This document shows positions 27,186 to 34,867 of a stretch of 64,000 nucleotides of DNA, in pieces. Location: the NCBI RefSeq assembly GCF_018603515.1, contig NZ_JACATN010000005.1, positions 124,001 through 188,000 of the forward strand. Reading direction: 5' to 3'. Under the pieces are notes generated by a model. The model ran no database searches. It saw only the letters and a list, made by a program, of their open reading frames with translations, and was not told where the DNA came from. Numbering within the stretch: position 1 is the first letter of the stretch; the number at the start of each line of letters is the position of its first letter. Source of the DNA: Zobellia barbeyronii (GTDB lineage: Bacteria; Bacteroidota; Bacteroidia; Flavobacteriales; Flavobacteriaceae). A program made the translations under genes and the position numbers.

Positions 27186-28697
27186 TTACATTCTTTCTGC
27201 GAACATTTTAGAGATACTTGAACGTAATTTACGCTCATAATCCTCTTCCAACCACTCTTTGTAGTTTTTGGTGTTGTTCATAATGCAGTACGAATATTGA
27301 CGTACACGGTACTTAATTTCTTCTTTTAGTTCTTTTGCAAGAATACGAGCGTCAAAAACATCTTCTGAGTTCTCTACACAAATTTGAGCATGTTGATCAA
27401 TACTTCGTTCCAATACAATTTTGGACCTTAGACCTTCTGCAAAAACCTTTTTGTATTCCTCTTTTATATTGAACTCAATATTGGTAGAATTTTTGAATTT
27501 TTCACGAAGTGCCGTAGGCATTTCGTAAACGAACTCTTTTTCTATCTCCTCGTCGTTCTTAATGTTTTCCAAGTAGAAATCTGGAAAGTGGAAAATTTCC
27601 TGCCAGTCAATAGGTGCACTCCATAATCCGAAACGTGCTACGTTGTTCCCTAAATCTACTACTGTAAATTCACTCTTATTAGGCAAAATACGAGACCCAC
27701 GACCAATCATCTGAAAATATAGCGTAAGCGAGCGCGTAGCCCTATTTAGCATAATTGTCTCTACAGATGGTTCATCAAAACCAGTTGTAAGAATACTAAC
27801 TGAAGTAAGAATGGCATCTGGTGTATTGGAGAACCATTCTAAAATATCCTTACGTTCCGTAGCCGTATTTTTATTATCTAAATGGCGGATGTTGTAACCC
27901 GCCTTCTTAAAGGTTTCATACACGTAACGAGACGTGTTGATACCGTTATTGAATATCAATGTTTTAGTACCCTCTGCAATCTCTTTATAGCCAGAAAGTA
28001 GTTTACCCAACATACTCTGATTACTATAAAGCTCATCAGAAGATTTTACCGTATAATCACCACTAATACCTAGTTTAAGACTCTGTAAACTAACATCATA
28101 ATTATACATGTTACCCTTAGCCAAGAAGTTTCTCTCAATTAGGGCGCCTATAGACTCACCCACGATCAACTTTTGATAGTTGTCTTTCATGGGTAATTTT
28201 ATGTTAGAACTCAAAGGAGTTGCCGTAACCCCTAAAATTGTAGATTTCTTGAAAAACTTAAAGAGTTTCCGGAAAGAATTGTAATGTGCCTCATCAATAA
28301 TAACTAGGCCAATATCATCAATTTCTACCTTTTCTTCCTGCAACCTATTGTTCAAGGTTTCCACCATGGCAACAAAACACATGAACTCATGTTGGTCATT
28401 AAGTTCTTTTACCTCACTATTGATGATCTTATTCTTGACACCAAAACTCTTCAGCATTTTAGAAGTCTGCGTACTCAATTCTATACGGTGCGTAAGTACT
28501 ACTACTTTCTTTCCCGTTTTTTCTATATAACGACGAGCAATTTCAGAGAAAACTACAGTTTTACCACCACCAGTAGGCAATTGGTACAACAAGTTTCCGT
28601 TTTCTTCAGGATCCTCAAGATGCTTGAAAATCGTATTCAGATCTTCGTTCTGATAATCGTATAATTGCTTTTCGGTTGTATCCTTTTTTAACTCCAA
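27186..28697 (-). CDS. superfamily II DEAD/DEAH-box helicase (RadD-like)
   Basis: 503 residues. Motif I PTGGGKTVV; motif II DEAH in LVIIDEAHYNS; motif III GVTATP; motif VI QMIGRGSRI. The two RecA-like domains cover about residues 10-360 and a lysine/glutamate-rich tail follows. This architecture fits the RadD/YejH branch of DNA-repair helicases more than restriction-enzyme subunits, because no methylase or specificity gene is nearby. The exact role is uncertain. Confidence 0.85.
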   Translation of the reverse strand: MELKKDTTEKQLYDYQNEDLNTIFKHLEDPEENGNLLYQLPTGGGKTVVFSEIARRYIEKTGKKVVVLTHRIELSTQTSKMLKSFGVKNKIINSEVKELNDQHEFMCFVAMVETLNNRLQEEKVEIDDIGLVIIDEAHYNSFRKLFKFFKKSTILGVTATPLSSNIKLPMKDNYQKLIVGESIGALIERNFLAKGNMYNYDVSLQSLKLGISGDYTVKSSDELYSNQSMLGKLLSGYKEIAEGTKTLIFNNGINTSRYVYETFKKAGYNIRHLDNKNTATERKDILEWFSNTPDAILTSVSILTTGFDEPSVETIMLNRATRSLTLYFQMIGRGSRILPNKSEFTVVDLGNNVARFGLWSAPIDWQEIFHFPDFYLENIKNDEEIEKEFVYEMPTALREKFKNSTNIEFNIKEEYKKVFAEGLRSKIVLERSIDQHAQICVENSEDVFDARILAKELKEEIKYRVRQYSYCIMNNTKNYKEWLEEDYERKLRSSISKMFAERM

Positions 28698-28894
28698 GTA
28701 GGTTCTAAAATTTAGCGTTCAATTATAATAAATATGTGGGGGCATCCCAAAATTTGAATTTTACAAAATTAAAGGAAATTTGTACTTATCTGAAATTTAT
28801 TCCTCTTAAATCAATAAAAAGAAAAAAGAAAAGCCTCACTCTACCCTTAAAATATAGCTGTATTCAAGTAATTATTAAGATAAAAATTGAGGTA

Positions 28895-29824
28895 TTAATA
28901 TCCTTTATCCATCACCACCTCATTTAGTAATGGACTACCCTTCTGTAGCCTATCATAATTTTCTAAAATCTGTGGGACTACAGAACTCGTATCAGAAACA
29001 CTAGCGTAATGAGGCGTCATCTGAATTTTCTCATGGTTCCAAAACGGATGTTCCATTGGAAGAGGTTCTTGATGATAAACGTCTAACCCTGCTCCGGATA
29101 GATGGTCGTTATTCAACATTTCTAATAAATCCTCATCTACCAAATGACCACCACGAGCCACATTTATTACAAATGCTCCTTTTGGAAGTTGCTTAAAAAG
29201 TTCTTTATTTAAAATTCCAGTAGTAGCATTGGTCAATGGTAAAAGGCAAACCAAGATTTGAGTGGTTTCAAGAAAACCAGAAAAGCCAGATTCACCTGCA
29301 AAACAACTAACGCCATGAATATCCTTCTTAGAATTTGCCCAACCCTGAACTTTAAAGCCGTATTTCACCAAATCTGTTGCCAATTCTTTACCTAGAGCTC
29401 CCAAGCCCATTATACCGACAGTAAAGTCTGAAATACGATTGTATTGCATAGGTTTCCAAATACCTTTTGTTTGGTTAATCCTGTATCTATCCAGATTTTT
29501 AAGGTGACTAAATATAACGGCAAGCACATGCTCGCTCATGTCTTTGGCCAACATATCATCTACCACACGGGTTATTGGCAAGTTTTCAGGAACTGTATCA
29601 TCCTCAAAAATAAAATCTACCCCTGCCCCACTAGACGCTATAAGCTTTAGATTAGGATAATCTGCCAATGAGCCGTTTGGATGCTTCCAGACTAGGGCCA
29701 TTTCTATTTTATCTTTAGGGTGATTTTCTAAATAGCTGTAAACTTCTAAACCGGGTTGTTGTGCTAAAAGAGCTTCTTTCCAAAGATCAATTTTACCATC
29801 CTGTCTTATAATTACTAACGCCAT
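28895..29824 (-). CDS. NAD(P)-binding 2-hydroxyacid dehydrogenase (GhrA-like)
   Basis: 309 residues from the ATG at 29824 (MALVIIRQDG); longer in-frame starts would overlap the upstream gene and are rejected. The Rossmann motif is VGIMGLGALG, followed by INVARGGHLVDEDLL with the catalytic Arg, and a C-terminal MTPHYAS segment carrying the catalytic His. Short length and the LPLTNATTG segment resemble glyoxylate/hydroxypyruvate reductase A. Two bases separate it from the DUF6155 gene, with which it forms an operon. Confidence 0.85.
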   Translation of the reverse strand: MALVIIRQDGKIDLWKEALLAQQPGLEVYSYLENHPKDKIEMALVWKHPNGSLADYPNLKLIASSGAGVDFIFEDDTVPENLPITRVVDDMLAKDMSEHVLAVIFSHLKNLDRYRINQTKGIWKPMQYNRISDFTVGIMGLGALGKELATDLVKYGFKVQGWANSKKDIHGVSCFAGESGFSGFLETTQILVCLLPLTNATTGILNKELFKQLPKGAFVINVARGGHLVDEDLLEMLNNDHLSGAGLDVYHQEPLPMEHPFWNHEKIQMTPHYASVSDTSSVVPQILENYDRLQKGSPLLNEVVMDKGY

Positions 29825-29826
29825 AT

Positions 29827-30336
29827 TTAGTCTATGATATCTAAGGCTCGAGAAAATCCCTCGCCAAATTGCCAATTCTGCTCTTCAGTTATAGTATAAA
29901 TTTTTACTATGCGCTTTTTATAATCTGCTAAAAGTCCATTTATAGAAATAAACTGAACAGCCTCAGTAAATGAATTCATCATGCTTTTATAAAAGGCATC
30001 GGGTATATTACGATTTTTCTCAAACACCTGAGCAATTTCCAAATTATATAACATAACATCTGCAATAAGGTGTGGATCCACCCCTAGTTTTATAAAATGC
30101 TTTATAAACTTTTGAGCTACAGAACGCCTAGCTTTTGGTCTTCTGCGTCTAACAGGGAAGTATTCATTACTTATTTTAGTCTTTGCTTCCTGAACAAGCT
30201 TGTCTTCCTTTGGATTAAAGATGAAATTATAATACTCTTTTACCTCAGGAAAACGGTCATAAAGGTCTAGAAGCTGTTCTTCTATAGCATCCTTATCAAT
30301 CTCGTTGAGATACTTTTTCAGCTTTCGCTTGCTCAT
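29827..30336 (-). CDS. DUF6155 family protein
   Basis: 169 residues, basic, no signal or membrane helix. The opening MSKRKLKKYLNEIDK, the LYDRFPEVKEYYNFIFNP segment and the central RRRRPKARRSVAQKF match my recollection of the DUF6155 family found widely in Bacteroidota. Function is unknown. First gene of a two-gene unit with the hydroxyacid dehydrogenase, downstream of a good promoter match. Confidence 0.75.
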   Translation of the reverse strand: MSKRKLKKYLNEIDKDAIEEQLLDLYDRFPEVKEYYNFIFNPKEDKLVQEAKTKISNEYFPVRRRRPKARRSVAQKFIKHFIKLGVDPHLIADVMLYNLEIAQVFEKNRNIPDAFYKSMMNSFTEAVQFISINGLLADYKKRIVKIYTITEEQNWQFGEGFSRALDIID

Positions 30337-30353
30337 TTTTCATGATTTAATTT

Positions 30354-30385
30354 CAAAAATAATGTAACTATTAGAAACTCCTCAA
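30354..30385 (-). promoter_or_regulatory. promoter of the DUF6155-dehydrogenase operon
   Basis: On the minus strand: TTG (30385-30383), 21-bp spacer, TATTTTTG (30361-30354), an exact Bacteroidota -33/-7 pair. The -7 box ends 18 bp before the ATG. Confidence 0.6.
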
Positions 30386-30451
30386 TTTTGTAGGTAAATT
30401 CTTAATTTTATAATAAATAGTGTATAAGAATACTCACAAGTCTTTGGAAAA

Positions 30452-30481
30452 TTGGTTATAAAAATGTATACTGTACTCTTG
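30452..30481 (+). promoter_or_regulatory. candidate rpoD promoter
   Basis: TTG at 30452-30454, a 19-bp spacer and TACTCTTG at 30474-30481 (one mismatch to TAnnTTTG), with the ATG 25 bp further on. Confidence 0.5.
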
Positions 30482-30506
30482 TAGCAATCCTAAACATACT
30501 AGATAT

Positions 30507-31370
30507 ATGAGGCAACTAAAGATTATCAAGCAGGTTACGAATCGTGAATCAAAATCATTGGACAAGTACTTGCAAGATATCAGTAAAATTGATCTGATCA
30601 ATGCATCTGAGGAAGTAGAACTCGCACAAAAGATCCGAAAAGGAGACCAAGCAGCTCTAGAGAAATTAACTACAGCCAACCTACGTTTTGTAGTATCCGT
30701 GGCCAAACAATATCAGAATCAAGGTTTAAAGTTACCCGATTTAATAAATGAAGGGAATCTTGGACTTGTTAAAGCGGCGAAACGCTTTGATGAAACTCGT
30801 GGTTTCAAATTTATATCATATGCTGTATGGTGGATTCGCCAATCTATTCTTCAGGCTCTTGCCGAACAATCTCGTGTTGTACGTCTACCTTTAAACAAAA
30901 TTGGTTCTATAAATAAGATTAAAAAGACTTTTTCTTATTTAGAACAGGCTCATGAGAGACCACCTTCTGCCGAGGAAATAGCCAAAGAGCTAGAGATGAC
31001 GGTTAGTGAGGTGAAGCAATCCATGAAAAATTCCGGAAGGCACGTATCTATGGATGCTCCCCTTCGTGAAGGAGAAGATTCAAATCTTTATGATGTACTT
31101 CGTAGTGGAGAGTCTCCTAGACCCGATAAACTTCTAATGCAGCAGTCCCTTAATACGGAGATTAACCGTGCATTAGAGACTTTGTCTCCAAGAGAGGCCG
31201 ATGTAGTTAAATTATATTATGGCATTGGTGATCAACAATCTATGACTTTAGCTGAAATAGGCCAGACTTTTGATCTTACCAGAGAAAGGGTTAGACAAAT
31301 TCGTGAGAAGGCCATTAGAAAATTGCGCCACAACTCAAGAAGCAAATTGTTGAAGACGTATTTAGGATAG
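30507..31370 (+). CDS. rpoD: primary RNA polymerase sigma factor
   Basis: 287 residues, the short form typical of Bacteroidota: region 1.1 is absent and the protein begins directly before region 1.2. Region 2 is covered by [18 protein letters not shown] and the promoter-melting segment [10 protein letters not shown]; region 3 by [14 protein letters not shown]; region 4.2 helix-turn-helix by [22 protein letters not shown]. This sigma factor recognises the TTG/TAnnTTTG promoters seen in this window. Ends at a strong terminator. Confidence 0.97.
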   Translation: MRQLKIIKQVTNRESKSLDKYLQDISKIDLINASEEVELAQKIRKGDQAALEKLTTANLRFVVSVAKQYQNQGLKLPDLINEGNLGLVKAAKRFDETRGFKFISYAVWWIRQSILQALAEQSRVVRLPLNKIGSINKIKKTFSYLEQAHERPPSAEEIAKELEMTVSEVKQSMKNSGRHVSMDAPLREGEDSNLYDVLRSGESPRPDKLLMQQSLNTEINRALETLSPREADVVKLYYGIGDQQSMTLAEIGQTFDLTRERVRQIREKAIRKLRHNSRSKLLKTYLG

Positions 31371-31396
31371 TCTTTTTTTACAACATAATTATATAT

Positions 31397-31433
31397 AAAA
31401 AAGCCCTGACGTTTTATCGTCAGGGCTTTTTTT
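31397..31433. terminator. bidirectional terminator between rpoD and the twin small genes
   Basis: AAAAAAGCCCTGACG, a TTTTAT loop and its complement followed by a T-run. A-tract and T-tract on both sides make it functional for rpoD on + and for the small genes on -. Confidence 0.92.
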
Positions 31434-31457
31434 GAACAACTAATATTCACTAAATAA

Positions 31458-31559
31458 CTAAGAAAAATTCAATTTACTAATTTGTTCGCTGTTTAGAATT
31501 TCATTCAAATTTTCAATGAAATTTAAATAAGCTGCGTTGTCTGGGTTTTGTTTTGACAT
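31458..31559 (-). CDS. small peptide gene A (33 aa), paralogue of the next one
   Basis: An ATG-started frame of 33 codons ending 25 bp before the shared terminator. The core reads YLNFIENLNEILNSEQI, matching YLSFLQDLNEILSLNEL in the neighbour with the same spacing. The Leu codons of the shared LNEIL differ between the two copies, so the resemblance is at protein level and not just duplicated DNA. The peptide looks amphipathic helical and acidic, with no signal peptide, no Cys and no membrane segment. Family unknown. It may be a peptide precursor, a regulator or an assembly factor. Confidence 0.5.
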   Translation of the reverse strand: MSKQNPDNAAYLNFIENLNEILNSEQISKLNFS

Positions 31560-31599
31560 AGTTGTAGGTTTTAAAGGTTGATGGATTTGGGATCCTGAT

Positions 31600-31698
31600 T
31601 TACATATAATCTAACTCTACCAATTCATTTAAACTTAAAATTTCATTTAAGTCTTGAAGGAATGATAGGTATTCTTCTCCGTAAGTATCGTAAAGCAT
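31600..31698 (-). CDS. small peptide gene B (32 aa), paralogue of the previous one
   Basis: 32 codons from ATG (MLYDTYGEEYLSF) to TAA, 40 bp upstream of gene A on the same strand, so probably cotranscribed. The shared pattern with A is YLxF[IL]xxLNEIL followed by a hydrophobic residue every three to four positions and an aromatic near the end (NF in A, DY in B). Strongly acidic. A possible promoter lies 53 bp upstream. No family recognised. Confidence 0.5.
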   Translation of the reverse strand: MLYDTYGEEYLSFLQDLNEILSLNELVELDYM

Positions 31699-32233
31699 AA
31701 TAGTATAGGTTAAATTGTTATTTTGATTCGGTGTCTCAAGTATTATGATGTAAACTTATTAATTAAGGCAGCCTTCAACAACAAAATGTGGTGTAACGAA
31801 TAAAACATGTTGTAAAACCTGTTAATCATGTATAAATCTAATTTTGAGAAGCAAATCATGTGTGTAATTCATCGTAAAAATTGAACATTTCATCTATTAC
31901 GTGCTGTTTTCCAACTATTTGTCGTTTTCCGAAGCCAATGTTTACAGGTGACACAAGCTATATAAGCAATTATGATACCGATCTGTGCTACTTTGTTCCA
32001 CCTGTTTCTATATTTTTTCTCTACTTGAAATTAAAAGGAAGTGAATTTCGAAAAATAATAGATTTATCATCTTCTATATCATCTATTTAAGACCAAAAAG
32101 ATTTGATTTTTCCTCCTCCATTTTAATAACAATAAGGATACCTTTCAAAACGTTATTACATTGTATTTATGATAGAATTCAGTCTTCTTAATAGATAAAC
32201 AAGGGATCTTCAAATTACATTCAGACTTATATA
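31699..32233. other. 535-bp AT-rich intergenic region
   Basis: Between the divergent small-peptide unit and the ILEI-GDPD gene. It holds the possible promoter at 31751-31778 and, at 31804-31830, near-repeated ACATGT elements (AACATGTTGT, then AATCATGTAT) that could be a regulator site. A TTG-started frame of 69 codons at 31881 looks non-coding. No RNA gene recognised. Confidence 0.35.
31751..31778 (-). promoter_or_regulatory. possible promoter of the twin small genes
   Basis: On the minus strand: TTG (31778-31776), 17-bp spacer, TAAGTTTA (31758-31751), one mismatch to TAnnTTTG, 53 bp before gene B. Weak but correctly placed. Confidence 0.3.
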
Positions 32234-33532
32234 ATGAAAAACAAAGCGAAAATAGCCACCTTGGCCTTTATGTGTGCCAACCTCTGTATTGGAGCATCTG
32301 ACATTAATTTGATTGAAACTGAGTTTACTCCTATTACCTCAGCAATTGCTATCAATGAAAAAACTGTAACGCTCAGCAGTCATGGTTTTCTTGCCCAGCA
32401 GAAAAGTAGTTTCACTATTTCTGGTCAGACTGAGCATATTGAACGAGGACTAACAGTCATTCATTTTAATTCTGATGAAACCTTTGAGTATAAAACCTAT
32501 GACACCTATTCCAGTCCTGAGGCAGTAGATAAACTTCTACTTATACTAAAGCAGTTACAAGTAAACAAGGCCACTTTTGCTATTCTAGCCCATGATTCTG
32601 CTGTAAACGGTGCTTTAAATTCATCTGCAGAGTTATCAGAAATGGGATTCATAAAACTTGGTACACTAAAAAGTCGGGAAGCCTATGTCATGTATAACTT
32701 TAGTGGTGTAATTACGGAAAAGGTTAACGATCGTTCTGTAATAATTTCAGAAGACGTTCCTGATCTATCAAAGGATGACAAAATCTATTTTCCGCGTATC
32801 ACTTATGAATTTGAACCTAACAACAACCGCTATATTGCCCATGCGGGCGGGGAGATAAACGGAGTTAAGTCTACTAACAGTAAGAATGCCCTAGATGAAA
32901 ATTATAAAAAGGGATTCCGCCTTTTTGAACTTGATATTATTGAAACTTTGGATAAAAAGCTGGTGGCAGCACATGATTGGGATATGTGGGCACGCTTTAC
33001 AGATTATACGGGGGCATTGCCTCCCTCCCATTCAGAATTCATGAAACATAAAATTTATGGAGATTATACTACTCTAGATTTAAAAGGAATAAATGCGTGG
33101 TTCAAGGCGCATCCGGATGCTACCTTGGTTACCGATAAAGTGAACGACCCTGTTGCTTTTGCTAATCAATTTATAGATAAAAGCCGATTACTAATGGAAC
33201 TCTTTAGCCCAATGGCGGTTGAAGAAGCTTCTCAACATGGTATTAACGCCATGATTTCCCAAGGACCATTAATGAAAATAAAAGGGGACAAAATACAATG
33301 GTTAGCAATTAACAATGTGAAACACGTAGCCCTCTCCCGCAGGATATTATCCGCACAGAATAAGTTGATGTTGCAATTAAGAGATGAAGGAATTAAAGTC
33401 TATGTCTACAATGTGAACTTTGACCCTGGTAAAGATGAAAAGTATGTACAAGAGAATGAAATTGGACTTGTATATGGCATGTATGCCGATAAATGGGTGT
33501 TTGATACTAAAGTAAAAAAAGACAGCAAGTAA
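32234..33532 (+). CDS. secreted ILEI-GDPD fusion (glycerophosphodiester phosphodiesterase-like)
   Basis: 432 residues with an N-terminal hydrophobic signal (about 1-20). Residues 71-160 match the ILEI/PANDER (FAM3-like) fold: GLTVIHFNSDETFEYKTYDT, a middle ILAHDSAVN and the C-terminal KSREAYVMYNFSG, the positions of the family's NTY/FDT, DE and RDSW elements. Residues 200-425 are a GDPD-type TIM barrel: His203 in AHAGG, Glu232/Asp234 in FELDI and His247-Asp248 in AAHDWD. GDPDs cleave glycerophosphodiesters. Convergent with, and 9 bp from, an operon encoding an LTA-synthase-like enzyme, so the substrate may be a phosphoglycerol-bearing polymer (inference). Confidence 0.78.
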   Translation: MKNKAKIATLAFMCANLCIGASDINLIETEFTPITSAIAINEKTVTLSSHGFLAQQKSSFTISGQTEHIERGLTVIHFNSDETFEYKTYDTYSSPEAVDKLLLILKQLQVNKATFAILAHDSAVNGALNSSAELSEMGFIKLGTLKSREAYVMYNFSGVITEKVNDRSVIISEDVPDLSKDDKIYFPRITYEFEPNNNRYIAHAGGEINGVKSTNSKNALDENYKKGFRLFELDIIETLDKKLVAAHDWDMWARFTDYTGALPPSHSEFMKHKIYGDYTTLDLKGINAWFKAHPDATLVTDKVNDPVAFANQFIDKSRLLMELFSPMAVEEASQHGINAMISQGPLMKIKGDKIQWLAINNVKHVALSRRILSAQNKLMLQLRDEGIKVYVYNVNFDPGKDEKYVQENEIGLVYGMYADKWVFDTKVKKDSK

Positions 33533-33541
33533 ACGGTGCAT

Positions 33542-34867
33542 TTAGAATTTCACTTCATAGGTGACACCTGCTGAAACTCCATAAAAGAATTTACCTGATG
33601 CGAATGCTAATTCTTGTCTTGTAGCTCCCACATTTGCCCTATAAATATTCGGGCTCTTTTTTCCGGTGAACTGATACTCCAAACTTACCCTTTGCGACTC
33701 TACATACAACAAGGTCTCCGCCAACAGTTCATCTCCAGAAGTCAACTGTCGTAACTCAGGCGAAAAGCCCATACCCACATTCAATCCCAAATAGTTCTCC
33801 GCATCTTTCAAGTATTTGCGTACAAGAAAATTACCTGAAAATTTGGTTAGATTATCTGACAATGGTGTAATGTATGAACGAAGTGAAAAATAATAGTTAC
33901 CTCTATAGTGCCCTAAGGAGTTGGAGATAACAGAAACGTTTTTAGTTTCATAGCTGATGTAACGACCTCCTGCTGAAAATTCAAACGCACCTGGTAAATT
34001 CACATAAAGATCACCACCCATTTTATGCTCCGGATAAATTGATGAGCTAGAATAGCCATAATTCAAATAAGCATAAAAGCGCTTTGAAAACTTTGGATAA
34101 AAATCTAGATCATACTGTACACCATTTGCACCTGATCGATTACTATAGTTTATTCTAGGAATAATACTACCCGCCAACGTTTGTCTTTTAAACGAAATAC
34201 TGGAGTAGTAGATAGGATCATACCTCTGATCAAAGACCGTTGCAGCATTTCTTACTGAAATTTTATTATTGAATACTTCTTCCCCTAGTGGAGTTTTTGC
34301 AGCAAGTTTATCAATAGCCTCTGGTTTTAAGGTTTCTGATTTTTTTTCATTGCTAACCAAAAGAGCTTCTTCTTTAGAAACTACCGAATCGTCTTGATTA
34401 AACCATCCTGATTCTGGGTATTCAGCATTGGCTACGCCTTCTTCGGCAATCGCTTTTAGCCTTTCTACCTCATCATCACTTTTAAGATGCACCAAAGCTT
34501 TATTGGCCAGACCAATTGCGGTAGCATTGTTATCAGCATAAAGTTCATTCTTTATAGAAGCTATCCAGACACTTCTATCCGTCTTGTCTGAAGAAATTAA
34601 GATATTAAATTCATCTCTAGCTTTGTCATACTCTTCACTCCAGCTGTAGGTACTCGCTAACAAAGAGCGAGCGTCATGGTCTTTAGAGTCTGGCTTTATT
34701 AATTGTGTCAACATTACGTTAGCAGACCTAAAATCACCATCATAAGCCAAATTACGAGCCTCCTCAAAACTTACAGCACTAATTTCTTTATATGCCGTAT
34801 CTTGACTCCGGGCGAAAAGGCCTACGAAAATACATAGCACGAACAGAGATGTAGCTTTAAGACTCAT
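33542..34867 (-). CDS. YaiO-family TPR and outer-membrane beta-barrel protein
   Basis: 441 residues. Sec signal (about 1-21, GLFARSQ). Residues 35-145 contain TPR-like helical repeats (EEARNLAYDGDFRSANVML, ARSLLASTYSWSEEYDKA). Residues about 210-441 form a beta-rich region with many aromatic ends and a C-terminal Phe (VTYEVKF), the mark of a Bam-inserted barrel, in the YaiO family layout. It is the likely outer-membrane exit or anchor of the polymer pathway. ATG overlaps the LTA-synthase-like stop by 4 bp; last gene of the operon. Confidence 0.82.
   Translation of the reverse strand: MSLKATSLFVLCIFVGLFARSQDTAYKEISAVSFEEARNLAYDGDFRSANVMLTQLIKPDSKDHDARSLLASTYSWSEEYDKARDEFNILISSDKTDRSVWIASIKNELYADNNATAIGLANKALVHLKSDDEVERLKAIAEEGVANAEYPESGWFNQDDSVVSKEEALLVSNEKKSETLKPEAIDKLAAKTPLGEEVFNNKISVRNAATVFDQRYDPIYYSSISFKRQTLAGSIIPRINYSNRSGANGVQYDLDFYPKFSKRFYAYLNYGYSSSSIYPEHKMGGDLYVNLPGAFEFSAGGRYISYETKNVSVISNSLGHYRGNYYFSLRSYITPLSDNLTKFSGNFLVRKYLKDAENYLGLNVGMGFSPELRQLTSGDELLAETLLYVESQRVSLEYQFTGKKSPNIYRANVGATRQELAFASGKFFYGVSAGVTYEVKF

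Noticed and set aside
27186-28697. Helicase as part of a restriction or anti-phage system
   Set aside because: No methylase, nuclease or other defence gene is adjacent; the neighbours are a glycosyltransferase and metabolic genes.
28736-28927. 63-codon frame in the space after the helicase gene
   Set aside because: GTG start, Lys/Ile-rich composition typical of AT-rich non-coding DNA, and overlap with the dehydrogenase end.
31881-32090. 69-codon plus-strand frame starting with TTG
   Set aside because: No ATG at the start, unusual composition with scattered Cys/Phe, and no conserved pattern; looks like chance.
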